A stretch of DNA of 64,000 nucleotides from Pseudomonadota bacterium (GTDB taxonomy: Bacteria > Desulfobacterota > Desulfobulbia > Desulfobulbales > Desulfurivibrionaceae), in contig JAHJRQ010000015.1 of NCBI GenBank assembly GCA_018830485.1, positions 434,001 through 498,000 of the forward strand, in the 5' to 3' direction. Positions 7,667-17,456 of this stretch are shown one piece after another (positions within the stretch are counted from its first letter, which is position 1; each line of letters starts with the position of its first letter). The notes under the pieces were generated by a model. That model did no database searches. It was given only the letters and a program-made list of their open reading frames with translations, and was not told the DNA's origin. Position numbers and translations under genes: made by a program.

Positions 7667-9478
7667 ATGTCTTTCGTCCACACGCTTGCCATCAAAAACC
7701 AGATGCGCCTTCTGGTTTCCATCCCGGTTTTTTTCCTGGCGGTCATTCTGGTCGCCAACGGGGTGGAACGGTATCAAACCATTGCCCAAGCCACCATGGT
7801 CAAGGAGCTTGCCGCCATGGCAGGGTTGATCACCGAGATTGCCCACGAAGCCCAGAAAGAACGGGGGATGACAGCGGGTTTCCTGGGAAGCCAGGGGCAG
7901 AAGTTTGGTGACCGGCTCCCGGCCCAGCGCGAAGAAACCGACGCACGGATCGCCGCCCTCAAGGATTTTCTCAACCATTCCAAGGCCGACAAGGCGGACC
8001 CGGCCTTGACGCAAGAATTGCAGAACGCGCTGTCCGGATTCGGCTCCATCAGCGCTATCCGCCAGCAGGCGGACAGCCTTACCCTCGCCGCCCCCGAGGC
8101 CATAGCCTTTTACACCAGGGCCATCGGCCGATTTCTGGGCACAATTCCCCTCATCGCCAGAACCACTCCCAATGCCGGAACCATGCGGGCCCTCACCGCC
8201 TACTACAACTTTGTCGAGGCCAAGGAACGCATGGGCATCGAACGGGCGGTGCTGAACAATACCTTTGCCAATGACCGGTTTGCCCCGGGCATGCGGAGAA
8301 AGTTCGTGCAAAACCTTTCCGAACAATCTTCTTTCTTGAATAATTTCAAAGTGTTTTCCGAGCAACAGGCGGTCGCTTTTTATGATGAAAAGATGAAAAC
8401 CCCCGTGGTTGCCGAGGTAATGGGCATGGAGCAGACCGTCCTTGGCAAACTTAAGGAGGAGATTGAGGAAGGTTTCGGGGTCAATGCGGAACGCTGGTTT
8501 GACGCCATGACCGGCAAAATCGACTTGATGAAGGAGATCGAAACCCATCTTGCCCATGCGCTTGTGGCCCACGCGGAGAGCGGCATGCGCCAGGCGCGGG
8601 CCTCACTGATCGTCACCACGGCCACGGCCCTGCTGGTTATCCTGATCAGCGCCTTGCTTGCGGCGTATCTCTCCTCCCTGATCGGCGGCGCCCTGGAGAG
8701 GATCAGCCTTGAGCTGGACAGCGGCGCCGAGGAAGTGACCTCGGCGGCAGGCCAGGTTTCCTCGGTGAGCCAGTCCCTGGCGGACGGAGCGAGCAATCAG
8801 GCCGCCGCCATCGAGGAAACCTCCGCCTCTCTGGAAGAGATTTCCGCCGTCACCAAACAGAACGCCGACAATGTCGGACAGGCCGAGGCCCTGACCAGCG
8901 AGGCGCGGAGGGTGATCGACACGGCCAATATCTCCATGGGCCAGCTCACCCGGTCCATGGCGGAAATCTCCCAGGCCAGCGAGGAAACCTCCAAAATCAT
9001 CAAGACCATTGACGAGATCGCCTTCCAGACCAACCTGCTGGCCCTGAACGCGGCGGTGGAAGCGGCGCGGGCCGGGGAGGCCGGAGCCGGTTTCGCCGTG
9101 GTGGCCGACGAGGTGCGCAACCTGGCCATGCGGGCCTCCGAGGCGGCGAAGAATACCGCCGGGCTCATCGAAGGGACGGTGCACAAGGTGCAGACCGGCG
9201 AAAAGCTGGTGACCTCCACCAACCAATCCTTTCGGGAAGTGGCCGAAAGCACCGCCAAAGTCGCCATGCTGATGGGGGAGATCGCCATAGCCTCACGGGA
9301 ACAGGCCTCGGGCGTAGGCCAGGTCAATCTGGCGGTTACCGAGCTGGACACGGTGACCCAGCAGAACGCGGCCACCGCCGAGGAAGCGGCCAGCGCCTCC
9401 GAGGAGTTGAGCGCCCAGGCCGAACAGATGCGGGAAACCGTGAAGTCGCTGATCGCCCTGGTGCGGGGCGGAGCCTGA
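7667..9478 (+). CDS. methyl-accepting chemotaxis protein with NIT-type sensor domain
   Basis: A 603-residue transmembrane chemoreceptor. Order: TM1 (about 10-30), a helical periplasmic part with the [21 protein letters not shown] motif typical of NIT (nitrate/nitrite-sensing) domains, TM2 around 310-335, then a coiled signalling region with the hairpin tip [21 protein letters not shown]. No clear HAMP domain separates TM2 from the signalling region, which is unusual. NIT domains sense nitrate or nitrite in the few cases tested; the ligand here is inferred. ATG 7667 has a strong AGGAGG site. Other chemotaxis genes are not nearby. A terminator follows at 9488. Confidence 0.92.
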   Translation: MSFVHTLAIKNQMRLLVSIPVFFLAVILVANGVERYQTIAQATMVKELAAMAGLITEIAHEAQKERGMTAGFLGSQGQKFGDRLPAQREETDARIAALKDFLNHSKADKADPALTQELQNALSGFGSISAIRQQADSLTLAAPEAIAFYTRAIGRFLGTIPLIARTTPNAGTMRALTAYYNFVEAKERMGIERAVLNNTFANDRFAPGMRRKFVQNLSEQSSFLNNFKVFSEQQAVAFYDEKMKTPVVAEVMGMEQTVLGKLKEEIEEGFGVNAERWFDAMTGKIDLMKEIETHLAHALVAHAESGMRQARASLIVTTATALLVILISALLAAYLSSLIGGALERISLELDSGAEEVTSAAGQVSSVSQSLADGASNQAAAIEETSASLEEISAVTKQNADNVGQAEALTSEARRVIDTANISMGQLTRSMAEISQASEETSKIIKTIDEIAFQTNLLALNAAVEAARAGEAGAGFAVVADEVRNLAMRASEAAKNTAGLIEGTVHKVQTGEKLVTSTNQSFREVAESTAKVAMLMGEIAIASREQASGVGQVNLAVTELDTVTQQNAATAEEAASASEELSAQAEQMRETVKSLIALVRGGA

Positions 9479-9487
9479 GCCGAAAAA

Positions 9488-9513
9488 AAGGGAAGCCCGA
9501 TCGGGCTTCCCTT
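9488..9513. terminator. bidirectional hairpin terminator after the chemoreceptor
   Basis: GGGAAGCCCGATCGGGCTTCCC is a perfect palindrome flanked by an A-run on the left and TTT on the right. It would end the + strand chemoreceptor message; ilvC reads toward it from the other side. Confidence 0.75.
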
Positions 9514-9624
9514 TAAAAACAAAATCGTATGCTTTCGCCGGAATGACATGGGGTACGAATCCCATTTCCGGAACTGTCAAACATTGCGAGACCCCCGGCA
9601 GGGCCGGGGTTTACCTGTTGGTTA

Positions 9625-11097
9625 TTACAGGATAGGCTTCATCGCCCCCATGTAGGAGCGCAATTCCGCCCCGATCTCCTCGACCCCGGTGTAGCGGATC
9701 GCCTCGTTGACCTGCACCAGCTCGATATTGCTCACCCCGTTGTCTTTTACGGAAAGGCCCTTGCCGATCACGTCGGTGTCGATCTTCTTCATGAACTTGG
9801 CCAGCATGGGCACGGCAGCGTGGGCAAAAAGGTAGCAGCCGTACTCGGCGGTGTCGGAGATGACCACGTTCATCTCGTAGAGCTTTTTGCGGGAGATGAG
9901 GTTGGCGATGAGCGGCACCTCATGCAGCGACTCGTAATAGGCGGACTCCTCCTTGATCCCGGCGGAAACCATGGTGTCAAAGGCCAGCTCGACCCCGGCC
10001 TTGACCATGGCCACCATGAGGATGCCGTTGTCGAAGTACTCCTGCTCGGAAATCTTCTTCTTGGTGGAGGTGGACTTCTCGAAGGCGGTTTTGCCGGTGG
10101 CGGCGCGCCATTTGAGGAGGTTCTTGTCGTTGTTGGCCCAGTCCTCCATCATGGTTTTCGAGAAATGGCCGCTCATGATGTCGTCCATATGCTTGTGAAA
10201 GAGCGGGGCCAGGATTTCCTTGAGATCCTCGGCAAGGTAAAACGCCTTGATCTTGGACGGATTGGAGAGGCGATCCATCATGTTGGTGATGCCGCCGTGC
10301 TTGAGGGCCTCGGTGATGGTCTCCCAGCCGTACTGGACCAGCTTGGAGGCATAGCCGCTCTCGATGCCCTTTTCGATCATCTTGTCGTAGCACAGCAGAG
10401 AGCCTGCCTGGAGCATGCCGCAGAGGATGGTCTGCTCGCCCATCAGGTCGGATTTGACCTCGGCGACAAAGGAGGACTCAAGCACCCCGGCCCGGTCGCC
10501 GCCGGTGCCGCAGGCGTATGCCTTGGCCAGCTCCCACCCCTGGCCTTTGGGGTCGTTGGCGCGGTGCACCGCGATCAGGGTGGGCACGCCGAAGCCGCGC
10601 TTGTACTCTTCCCGCACCTCGGTGCCCGGGGACTTGGGGGCAACCATGATAACCGTCAGGTCTTTCCGTATCTGCATGCCTTCTTCCACGATGTTGAAGC
10701 CGTGGGAGTAGGAGAGCGTCGCCCCTTTCTTCATCAGCGGCATGACCGCCGTGATCACCTTGGTGTGCTGCTTGTCCGGGGTGAGGTTGATGACCAGGTC
10801 GGCCTTGGGGATCAACTGCTCAAAGGTGCCCACGGTAAAGCCGTTGCCGTGCGCGTTCTTATAGGACTGGCGCTTGGTCTTGATCGCCTCCTCGCGCAGG
10901 GCATAGGAAACATCCAGGCCGCTGTCGCGGAGGTTCAACCCCTGGTGCAGCCCCTGGGCGCCGCAGCCGACGATGACGATCTTTTTGCCCTTGAGCGCCT
11001 TGACCCCGTTGAACTCGGAGGAGTCCATGAAGCGGCACTGGCCAAGCTCCTCAAGCTGCAAACGCAGCGGCAGGCTGTTGAAGTAATTCTCTCCCAT
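9625..11097 (-). CDS. ilvC: ketol-acid reductoisomerase, class II
   Basis: A 490-residue NADPH-dependent enzyme of valine, leucine and isoleucine synthesis. It isomerises and reduces 2-acetolactate or 2-aceto-2-hydroxybutyrate. The length and closely matching blocks ([61 protein letters not shown]) mark it as the long, E. coli-type class II form with a duplicated knotted domain rather than the roughly 330-residue class I form. The start at 11097 has an AAGGAG site; the frame continues upstream to 11262 but those residues cross the control region. It is divergent from ilvY, as in enteric bacteria. Confidence 0.97.
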   Translation of the reverse strand: MGENYFNSLPLRLQLEELGQCRFMDSSEFNGVKALKGKKIVIVGCGAQGLHQGLNLRDSGLDVSYALREEAIKTKRQSYKNAHGNGFTVGTFEQLIPKADLVINLTPDKQHTKVITAVMPLMKKGATLSYSHGFNIVEEGMQIRKDLTVIMVAPKSPGTEVREEYKRGFGVPTLIAVHRANDPKGQGWELAKAYACGTGGDRAGVLESSFVAEVKSDLMGEQTILCGMLQAGSLLCYDKMIEKGIESGYASKLVQYGWETITEALKHGGITNMMDRLSNPSKIKAFYLAEDLKEILAPLFHKHMDDIMSGHFSKTMMEDWANNDKNLLKWRAATGKTAFEKSTSTKKKISEQEYFDNGILMVAMVKAGVELAFDTMVSAGIKEESAYYESLHEVPLIANLISRKKLYEMNVVISDTAEYGCYLFAHAAVPMLAKFMKKIDTDVIGKGLSVKDNGVSNIELVQVNEAIRYTGVEEIGAELRSYMGAMKPIL

Positions 11098-11199
11098 GGT
11101 GTTTCTCCTTATCGTATTGGAAATATGTTTTTTTCGTATGCCTCGCCCCATCATAGCCCCATTTTCCGTTGCGTCAAGTGACTTGTTCGCGATATTGTA

Positions 11200-11223
11200 T
11201 TGCGAAAATTGCAACAATTGTTG
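11200..11223. promoter_or_regulatory. probable IlvY operator between ilvC and ilvY
   Basis: TTGC-N7-GCAA (11200-11214) is an inverted repeat with the shape of a LysR-type site. It runs into the perfect 12-bp palindrome CAACAATTGTTG (11212-11223). Tandem palindromes in an ilvC-ilvY intergenic region fit the known control of ilvC by IlvY with its acetohydroxy-acid inducers. Binding is inferred. Confidence 0.55.
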
Positions 11224-11267
11224 GTTGAGCGAAACAACCATCCCGCGCGCGACCTCACACAAAACGC

Positions 11268-11342
11268 CCTTCGACAGGCTCAGGGCGAACGGAATTTCGC
11301 CTTGTCATATGTCCCCGTTCGTGCTGAGCCTGTCGAAGCACC
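11268..11342. repeat. REP-like palindrome (copy 1)
   Basis: Arms CCTTCGACAGGCTCAGGGCG... (11268-11292) and ...GAGCCTGTCGAAGCACC (11315-11342) are near-perfect reverse complements. A second copy is at 43543-43620. This family of extragenic palindromes is widely dispersed in bacterial genomes. It sits between the operator and the ilvY start and may form a hairpin in the ilvY leader. Confidence 0.8.
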
Positions 11343-11357
11343 TGTAAGGAATGCACC

Positions 11358-12233
11358 ATGGACATGGAGGAGCTCAAACTCTTTCGCCACCTGGCGGAAT
11401 CCCTGCACTTCGGCAAAACCAGCCGCGCCTGCCATGTGACGCCCTCGGCCCTGACCCGCACCATCCAGCGCATTGAGGCGGAGGTGGGAGAGCGGCTTTT
11501 TGACCGGGACAACCGTTCGGTGCGCTTGACCCGTGCAGGCGAGGGTCTGAAGCAGTATGCCGAGGAGTCCATCGAGCGCTGGAAAACGCTGAAGGAAAGC
11601 CTTGCCAGCGATACTGCCCTGCACGGCGACATCTCCCTCTACTGCTCGGTGACCGCGGCTTATTCCATCCTCCCTGGCATCTTGAGCAGATTCCGCACAG
11701 CCTGCCCGGAGGTGCACATCAAGCTCCAGACCGGCGACGCGGCCCAGGGGGTGGCCCGACTGCGAAACAACGAGGTGGAGGTGATCATCGACGCCCTGCC
11801 GGACAAGCAGGCACACGGCCTGGAGTTCATGCCCCTCACCGAAACGCCCCTGGTCTTCATCGCGCCCCCGGCTTTTCCCGAGACGGTGATCCGCGACGGC
11901 CCGGAGATCGACTGGCGCAAAACCCCTTTGATCGTGGCCGAGCAGGGACTGAGCCGTGAGCGGCTCGACCGCTGGTTTGCCGCGAAAAAAATCCTGCCCA
12001 ACATCTATGCCCAGGTGGCGGGCAACGAGGCGATCATCGCCATGGTCAGCCTGGGCTGCGGGGTCGGGGTGGTGCCCCTTTTGGTCCTGGAAAAAAGCCC
12101 GCTCCAGGAGCAAATCACGGTGCTCGAAGTCTTCCCCCGGTTGGCCCCGTTTTCCCTGGGGGTTTGCACCGTGAAAAAAAACCTGCGCAACCCGAAGATC
12201 CAGGCCTTCTGGGAGATCTCCGGGGTGCGGTGA
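11358..12233 (+). CDS. ilvY: LysR-family regulator IlvY
   Basis: A 291-residue LysR-type regulator. The N-terminal winged helix-turn-helix reads MDMEELKLFRHLAESLHFGKTSRACHVTPSALTRTIQ when assembled from the start, very close in pattern to enteric IlvY. A periplasmic-binding-protein-like effector domain follows from about residue 90. IlvY activates ilvC when acetolactate or acetohydroxybutyrate is present and controls its own gene. The divergent position next to ilvC supports the name. ATG 11358 follows an AAGGA site. Confidence 0.88.
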   Translation: MDMEELKLFRHLAESLHFGKTSRACHVTPSALTRTIQRIEAEVGERLFDRDNRSVRLTRAGEGLKQYAEESIERWKTLKESLASDTALHGDISLYCSVTAAYSILPGILSRFRTACPEVHIKLQTGDAAQGVARLRNNEVEVIIDALPDKQAHGLEFMPLTETPLVFIAPPAFPETVIRDGPEIDWRKTPLIVAEQGLSRERLDRWFAAKKILPNIYAQVAGNEAIIAMVSLGCGVGVVPLLVLEKSPLQEQITVLEVFPRLAPFSLGVCTVKKNLRNPKIQAFWEISGVR

Positions 12234-12256
12234 GGGTATTTGCTCGCCGGCAAAGC

Positions 12257-12288
12257 TTGACTTTTTTGCGCGTCAATGCAGAAAAGTC
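12257..12288. promoter_or_regulatory. inverted repeats upstream of the restriction-modification gene
   Basis: TTGAC-N10-GTCAA (12257-12276) overlaps GACTTTT (12259-12265) paired with AAAAGTC (12282-12288). This 166-bp gap holds nothing else I can assign. It may be an operator for the following gene; no controller-protein gene is present. Confidence 0.3.
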
Positions 12289-12399
12289 ATGACTATTTTG
12301 CAAAACGCTGCACAATGGTCAACATGGATTTCCCAAAACAAGTGCTTTTGCAAGGCCGGACCCCAGCCGCCTGTTCGGTAACACATTAAAAGAGCAACC

Positions 12400-15288
12400 A
12401 TGACACCCGAACAATTTATCACCCTCTGGAAAGACAACAAACTCAGCGAACGCGGCGGGGCGCAGGGCCATTTTGACGACCTCTGCGATCTGCTGGGCGT
12501 GGACAAGCCCCGCGACCCGGAAAACTACTGCTTCGAGCGGGGCGCCAAAAAGGCGGGCGGCGGCGACGGCTGGGCTGATGTTTGGAAACGCGGCTATTTC
12601 GGCTGGGAGAACAAAAAGCCGGGCCGCGACCTCAAGGCAGCGCTGAAGCAACTGAGCGACTACGCCCTGCAACTCGACAATCCGCCCCTGCTGGTGGTTT
12701 CCGACCGCGAGCGGATCATCATCCATACCGCCTTCACCGGCTTCCCGGACCAACCGCGCGAAATCCGCATCGAAGAACTGACCGATCCCTCCACGCGGCA
12801 AGTCTTGCGCTGGGTCTTCACCGAGCCGGAAAAGCTCCGCCCGGAAAAATCCACCGCCGCCATCACCGGCGAGGCCGCCGGGCAATTCGCCGGGCTTGCC
12901 CAGGCCATGCGCGAGCGCGGGCTTGGCGGTCAGCAGGTCGCCCATTTTTTGGTGCAATGCCTGTTCTGCATGTTTGCCGAGGATGAGGATCTGCTTCCCG
13001 GCTCGGTGTTCACCGAGATTCTCAAAAACGCAGGGGGCGATGCCGCCAAGGCCGCAAGCCGCATCAACCGGCTCTTTACCGCCATGCAGCAGAAAACCGG
13101 CGGCGAATACGGCGACCACGACATTGCCTGGTTCAATGGCGGCCTGTTTAAAACCATCGATATTCCCGCCTTGATTCCAGCCGACCTCGCCGCCCTGCAC
13201 GCAGCGGCCGGCATGGACTGGCGGGCCATCGACCCCACCATCTTCGGCACCCTGTTCGAGCGCAGCCTTGATCCTTCGGCCCGCGCCCCGCTGGGCGCGC
13301 ACTACACCGACACCGCCACCATCGCCAAACTCGTTCACCCGCTGATCAGCGAGCCGCTGCTGACCGAATGGCAGGGGGTCAAGGCGGTGATCGGTGCAGG
13401 AATGGGCAAGGGCGAACGCACCAAGGCATACAAGCAGGCCCACACCGCCTTTCAAGGATTTCTTGCGCGCCTCAACCGCTTCCGGGTGCTCGATCCGGCT
13501 TGCGGCTCGGGCAACTTCCTGTATCTGGCGCTCAAGGCGCTGCGGGATGTGGAACGGCAAGTCCTCCGCGAAGGGTATGAGCTTGGCGGCTTTCAGCCTG
13601 GCCTCTGGATGCAGACCGGGCCGAATAACATCCTTGGCCTGGAAATCAACGAATACGCCGCCGAACTCGCCCGCACCACGGTGTGGATCGGCGATATCCA
13701 GTGGTGCCGCCGCAATGGCAGGGAGATTGTCCGAAATCCCATCCTGCGCTCGCTGGACTCCATCGAACACCGCGACGCCCTCTTGAACCCCGATGGCAGC
13801 GAGGCTATCTGGCCCGCAGCCGATGTGATCGTGGGGAATCCGCCGTTTCTGGGCGACAAGATGATGCGCGGCGAGCTGGGCGATGAGTATGTCGAGAAAT
13901 TGCGCAAGCGTTACGAGGGGCGCGTTCCGGGCGGGGCCGATCTGGTAACCTACTGGTTTGAAAAGGCTCGGGCGCAGATCGAGGCAGGGGAGGCGCGAGC
14001 CGCCGGGCTGGTTGCCACCAACTCCATTCGCCAGAAACGCAATCGGGCGGTGTTGGAACGTATTTTGGCGAGCACTCGCATATTTGAGGCTTGGTCGGAC
14101 GAGGAGTGGGTAAACGAAGGTGCGGCGGTGCGAGTCAGCCTTGTCTGTTTCGGGCAGGGCGACAACGTCCGGCTCGACGGAAAATCCGTGAAAGCCATCC
14201 ATGCCGACCTAACCGGCAGCGGGCAAGATGGCCAGACGCGGGATCTTACCCAGGCCAAGCCGCTCCCAGCAAACAAGGGCCGCTCGTTTTTCGGCCTCTG
14301 CCTGGCCGGTCCCTTCAAGGTGGACACGATCACCGCTCTGGCATGGCTTCAAGACACTGGCAACCCCAATGGTCGCCCCAACAGCGATGTGGTTCGCCCC
14401 ATTTACAACGGCTCCGACATCACCCGCCGTTGGGCAGGCAACTGGGTAGTGGACTTCAGCGGAATGGAGCAGGCCGAAGCAGCCGACTATCTGGCACCTT
14501 TCGTACACATTGAAACAACCGTCAAACCTGTACGCGCAGAAAATCGTGAGGCCGTTCGGGCAGAAAAATGGTGGAGACATGGCCGTCGTCGTCCAGAATT
14601 GCGGACAGCATTACACGGCCACACCCATTACATCGCCACCCCGGAGACGGCCAAGCACCGCTTCTTTGTCAAGTTTCCGGTGCAGGTGGCGCCAGAACAC
14701 AGCCTGATCGTCATCCCCCGACAGGACGACACGACATTGGGCATTCTCTCTTCCCGCATCCACTGTGTTTGGGCGTTGGCGAAAGGGGGGCGCATGGGCA
14801 TGGGGAACGATCCGCGCTATAACGCGAGCCTTACCTTCGAGACCTTTCCCTTTCCGTCCGGCTTCGACCTCGCGGCACAAACCATTCCCAGCGGCAAAAC
14901 CTTTGAGGCCATTGCCAGCGCTGCCGCCGAATTGAACGCTTGGCGAGATAAATGGCTCAACCCGGAAGGGTGGCTTACCTGGGAAATCACTGCCGAGGAA
15001 CAAGTCGCTGGCCTGCCGCCCCGCCCGGTTCCCAAGCCGGAACACGCCGCAGCTTGGAAGAAGCGCACCCTCACCAACCTTTACAACGAAATGCCCGCTG
15101 GCTTGAAGTTGCGACACGAACAACTCGACGCAGCCGTGGCGCAAGCCTACGGCTGGAACGACTACACGCCGGAGATGCCGGAAGAAACCATCCTGGGCCG
15201 CCTGCTGGCACTCAATCTGGAGCGGGCAAAAGCTGCGATTGGTAACCCAAACCCTTCCAATAGAACACCGCAGCACGGCAACCGATAA
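12400..15288 (+). CDS. MmeI-like single-chain restriction-modification enzyme (type IIL)
   Basis: A 962-residue protein joining nuclease, methyltransferase and target recognition. The N-terminal nuclease has Asp60, Glu70 and Lys72, a D-X9-E-X-K spacing like that of MmeI-type enzymes. A helical connector leads to the methyltransferase core with motif I DPACGSGNF (about 365-373) and motif IV NPPF (about 480), the combination of N6-adenine methyltransferases. The C-terminal 350 residues should contain the recognition domain. Such enzymes methylate one strand of an asymmetric site and cut at a distance, so no separate nuclease gene is needed. The gene looks full length and intact. A toxin-antitoxin pair lies just downstream, convergent. 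The recognition sequence cannot be predicted here. Confidence 0.85.
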   Translation: MTPEQFITLWKDNKLSERGGAQGHFDDLCDLLGVDKPRDPENYCFERGAKKAGGGDGWADVWKRGYFGWENKKPGRDLKAALKQLSDYALQLDNPPLLVVSDRERIIIHTAFTGFPDQPREIRIEELTDPSTRQVLRWVFTEPEKLRPEKSTAAITGEAAGQFAGLAQAMRERGLGGQQVAHFLVQCLFCMFAEDEDLLPGSVFTEILKNAGGDAAKAASRINRLFTAMQQKTGGEYGDHDIAWFNGGLFKTIDIPALIPADLAALHAAAGMDWRAIDPTIFGTLFERSLDPSARAPLGAHYTDTATIAKLVHPLISEPLLTEWQGVKAVIGAGMGKGERTKAYKQAHTAFQGFLARLNRFRVLDPACGSGNFLYLALKALRDVERQVLREGYELGGFQPGLWMQTGPNNILGLEINEYAAELARTTVWIGDIQWCRRNGREIVRNPILRSLDSIEHRDALLNPDGSEAIWPAADVIVGNPPFLGDKMMRGELGDEYVEKLRKRYEGRVPGGADLVTYWFEKARAQIEAGEARAAGLVATNSIRQKRNRAVLERILASTRIFEAWSDEEWVNEGAAVRVSLVCFGQGDNVRLDGKSVKAIHADLTGSGQDGQTRDLTQAKPLPANKGRSFFGLCLAGPFKVDTITALAWLQDTGNPNGRPNSDVVRPIYNGSDITRRWAGNWVVDFSGMEQAEAADYLAPFVHIETTVKPVRAENREAVRAEKWWRHGRRRPELRTALHGHTHYIATPETAKHRFFVKFPVQVAPEHSLIVIPRQDDTTLGILSSRIHCVWALAKGGRMGMGNDPRYNASLTFETFPFPSGFDLAAQTIPSGKTFEAIASAAAELNAWRDKWLNPEGWLTWEITAEEQVAGLPPRPVPKPEHAAAWKKRTLTNLYNEMPAGLKLRHEQLDAAVAQAYGWNDYTPEMPEETILGRLLALNLERAKAAIGNPNPSNRTPQHGNR

Positions 15289-15336
15289 CCTTGCTCGATA
15301 TTGATTTCTGTCTAACTTTTGCAGTATATTGATTAC

Positions 15337-15417
15337 GGTTCAGGGGCGTGCATTGAGGCGTCCGGCTCATACCCGGAAAGCGCGTTTTGGACGTAAGCCT
15401 GGGGGCGCCCTTGAACC
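15337..15417. terminator. long imperfect hairpin between convergent genes
   Basis: GGTTCAGGGGCG (15337-15348) pairs with CGCCCTTGAACC (15406-15417), with further short inner pairings (GGCGTCC with GGACGTAAGCC). It lies between the convergent restriction-modification and toxin genes and may end both transcripts. It is not followed by a clear U-run. Confidence 0.4.
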
Positions 15418-15454
15418 TGACCACGACACACACCGCCGCTTAACCCGCCACACC

Positions 15455-15799
15455 TCACCCCAAATCAAGCACCTCCCGCAAGGCCTGATCCACCTGACCC
15501 AGCAATGCTTCCGTACAGCGCAGCAACGGGCCTTTGACCAGGCGGTTGTTGTCGATGGCCCGGAGCTGGTCGAGAAGCAGGTCCGAATCCTGCGCCAGAT
15601 CGCCTCCAGCCAGGACACGCAGGCGCAGCGGGGCGGCATCGTCGATCAGTCTGGTGGTGAGCGGCACCACAAGGGTGGAGGGATGGTCCACCTCAAGGAG
15701 GGTTTGACACTGCACGATGAGAACCGGCCTGGTTTTACCGGGCTCCGTTCCCCGGCCGGGGTTGAGGTTGGCCAGCCAGATCTCGCCGCGTTCACGCAT
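15455..15799 (-). CDS. MazF/PemK-family toxin
   Basis: A 114-residue protein starting MRERGEIWLANLNPGRGTEPGKTRPVLIVQ when read from 15799. This is the typical opening of MazF/PemK endoribonucleases: a GEIW strand, then a G-x-E-x-x-K-x-R-P-V loop. These toxins cut mRNA at short sequence motifs. It overlaps the 3' end of the antitoxin gene by 8 bp, with the antitoxin first, as usual for such pairs. The upstream extension to 15853 lies in antitoxin sequence and is not used. Confidence 0.88.
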   Translation of the reverse strand: MRERGEIWLANLNPGRGTEPGKTRPVLIVQCQTLLEVDHPSTLVVPLTTRLIDDAAPLRLRVLAGGDLAQDSDLLLDQLRAIDNNRLVKGPLLRCTEALLGQVDQALREVLDLG

Positions 15800-16028
15800 C
15801 CGGGGCCTCCTCGATGTCGGCGAACTCCCGGTTGACCAGCATGCTTTCCGCACGCACCTTCCGCGAGGCCTCCTGGAGGCGATGGCGTCGCAGATCGCGG
15901 GCCACCTTGTCGTTCATCTCGGTTATCGCCCGCCGGAGGTATTCCGTCCGGGTCAGGCGCAGTGCCTTTGCCTGATTGGTCACTGCATCAAGCAGCTCAT
16001 CTTCGATGCGCAGGGATATTGTACCCAT
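15792..16028 (-). CDS. ribbon-helix-helix antitoxin
   Basis: A 78-residue protein with an N-terminal ribbon-helix-helix fold: MGTISLRIEDELL, then LRLTRTEYLRRAI. A charged C-terminal tail (about 45-78) should wrap and neutralise the toxin. ATG 16028 has a GAGG site six bases upstream. An in-frame ATG at 16040 would add four residues. The gene is immediately preceded by a palindromic operator, so autoregulation by the RHH domain and the toxin-antitoxin complex is likely. Confidence 0.83.
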   Translation of the reverse strand: MGTISLRIEDELLDAVTNQAKALRLTRTEYLRRAITEMNDKVARDLRRHRLQEASRKVRAESMLVNREFADIEEAPDA

Positions 16029-16044
16029 ATTGTGCCTCATTTTT

Positions 16045-16078
16045 TGTAGTTCAAAATAAATATACGTTTTGCACTACA
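16045..16078. promoter_or_regulatory. palindromic operator of the toxin-antitoxin operon
   Basis: TGTAGTTCAAAA (16045-16056), a 10-base AT-rich spacer, and TTTTGCACTACA (16067-16078) form an inverted repeat with one mismatch. It sits 17 bp ahead of the antitoxin ATG and overlaps where a promoter would be, as expected for RHH autorepression. Confidence 0.65.
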
Positions 16079-16126
16079 ATAATGCAAGGACGATTTCAGG
16101 GCGGCAATACACGGCGCGGTGAAGAA

Positions 16127-17374
16127 TCACAGAGAGCCGGCCTTGCCCAATCGCCGCCGCCGGGATTCCGTTTCCAGGTTCGGCAGGAAGATGGCCAGCA
16201 GGCCGATGGCAGGCAGAAACGAGCACAGGCTATACACATAGGCCAGGCTGGTCTGATCCGCGAGATGGCCGAGCACCGCGGCGCCGATCCCGCCCATGCC
16301 AAAGGCAAAACCAAAGGACATCCCGGCCACCGTGCCGACCCTGGCCGGAAGAAGTTCCTGGGCATAGACCACAATGGCCGGAAAAGCCGAGGCCAGAATC
16401 ACCCCGATGGGCACGCTGAGCACCCCGGTCCAGAACAGATTGGCATAGGGCAGGGCCAGGGTGAAGGGGAGCACCCCCAGGATCGAACCCCAGATCACCA
16501 CCTTGCGGCCAAAACGGTCCCCAAGCGGCCCTCCGGAGAAAGTGCCGACAGCCACCGCGCCGAAAAAGACAAAGAGATGCATCTGCGCGCTCCGCACCGG
16601 GAGCTGAAATTTATCCATCAGATAGAAAATATAGTAACTGGACATGCTGGCCAGGTAGAAAAACTTTGAGAACATCAAGGCCAGCAGCACCGCCAGGGTC
16701 AGCGCCACCTTGCCGCTGGGCAGCGTCTGGACTTCTGGGCCGCTCGCCCGTGCTTGCAGCCGCATCAGCCCGTGCTTTTTGTACCAGTGGCCAACCTTGA
16801 TCAGCAGATATATTGCCAGCAGGGCCGCGAGAGAAAACCAGGCAAGGCTGGCTTGGCCATGGCGCAAGACGATGAGCGCGGCAAGCAGCGGGCCAATGGC
16901 CGAACCGCCATTGCCCCCCACCTGAAACAGCGACTGCGCCAAGCCATGCCGCCCCCCCGAAGCCATCCGCGCCACCCGTGACGATTCCGGATGGAACACC
17001 GAGGAGCCGGTTCCCACCAGGGCCGCAGCCAGCAACAGCACCGGATAACTGCCCGCCCGGGAAAAGAGCACCAGCCCGGAGAGGGTAAGGCCCATGCCCA
17101 TGGCCAGGGAATAGGGTTTCGGATTCCGGTCGATATAAAAACCGACCACGGGCTGGAGGACCGAGGCCGTTCCCTGGAAGGTGAGTGTAATCATGCCGAT
17201 CTGGGCAAAGCTCAAGCCGTAATTGCTCTGGAGCAGCGGATAGATCGCGGACAACAGGGTCTGCATCATATCATTGAGCAGATGACAGACGCTGATCATG
17301 ATCAGAATGGTGAAGGCTGTTTTTTCGGCAGGCGACGGCGCGTTTACAGGGGTCGGATTCACTTGCTCTTCCAT
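16127..17374 (-). CDS. MFS transporter, Fsr (fosmidomycin-resistance)-like
   Basis: A 415-residue integral membrane protein with about 12 hydrophobic segments in the inner membrane. It contains the MFS loop GPLGDRFGRKVV between TM8 and TM9-like segments and a VFHPESSRVARMASGGRHGLAQS stretch that is characteristic of the Fsr group. The family exports small molecules by proton antiport; the substrate here is unknown. The start at 17374 (MEEQVNPTP) is chosen over an upstream extension that looks non-coding. It lies 82 bp downstream of the GT2 gene and may be the last member of that transcript, in which case it might move a glycan precursor, but this is speculative. Confidence 0.8.
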   Translation of the reverse strand: MEEQVNPTPVNAPSPAEKTAFTILIMISVCHLLNDMMQTLLSAIYPLLQSNYGLSFAQIGMITLTFQGTASVLQPVVGFYIDRNPKPYSLAMGMGLTLSGLVLFSRAGSYPVLLLAAALVGTGSSVFHPESSRVARMASGGRHGLAQSLFQVGGNGGSAIGPLLAALIVLRHGQASLAWFSLAALLAIYLLIKVGHWYKKHGLMRLQARASGPEVQTLPSGKVALTLAVLLALMFSKFFYLASMSSYYIFYLMDKFQLPVRSAQMHLFVFFGAVAVGTFSGGPLGDRFGRKVVIWGSILGVLPFTLALPYANLFWTGVLSVPIGVILASAFPAIVVYAQELLPARVGTVAGMSFGFAFGMGGIGAAVLGHLADQTSLAYVYSLCSFLPAIGLLAIFLPNLETESRRRRLGKAGSL

Positions 17375-17456
17375 TATTGCGGTTGCTGCGGGGAATTTCC
17401 GCGAAAAGCAGACAGAAGGATCACCGGCTTTCACTTCCAGCAACCGCCAAACAGTG

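Noticed and set aside
15337-15417. Possible integron attC site
   Set aside because: The arms form a long imperfect hairpin, but the GTTRRRY/RYYYAAC core sites are not present and there is no integrase.
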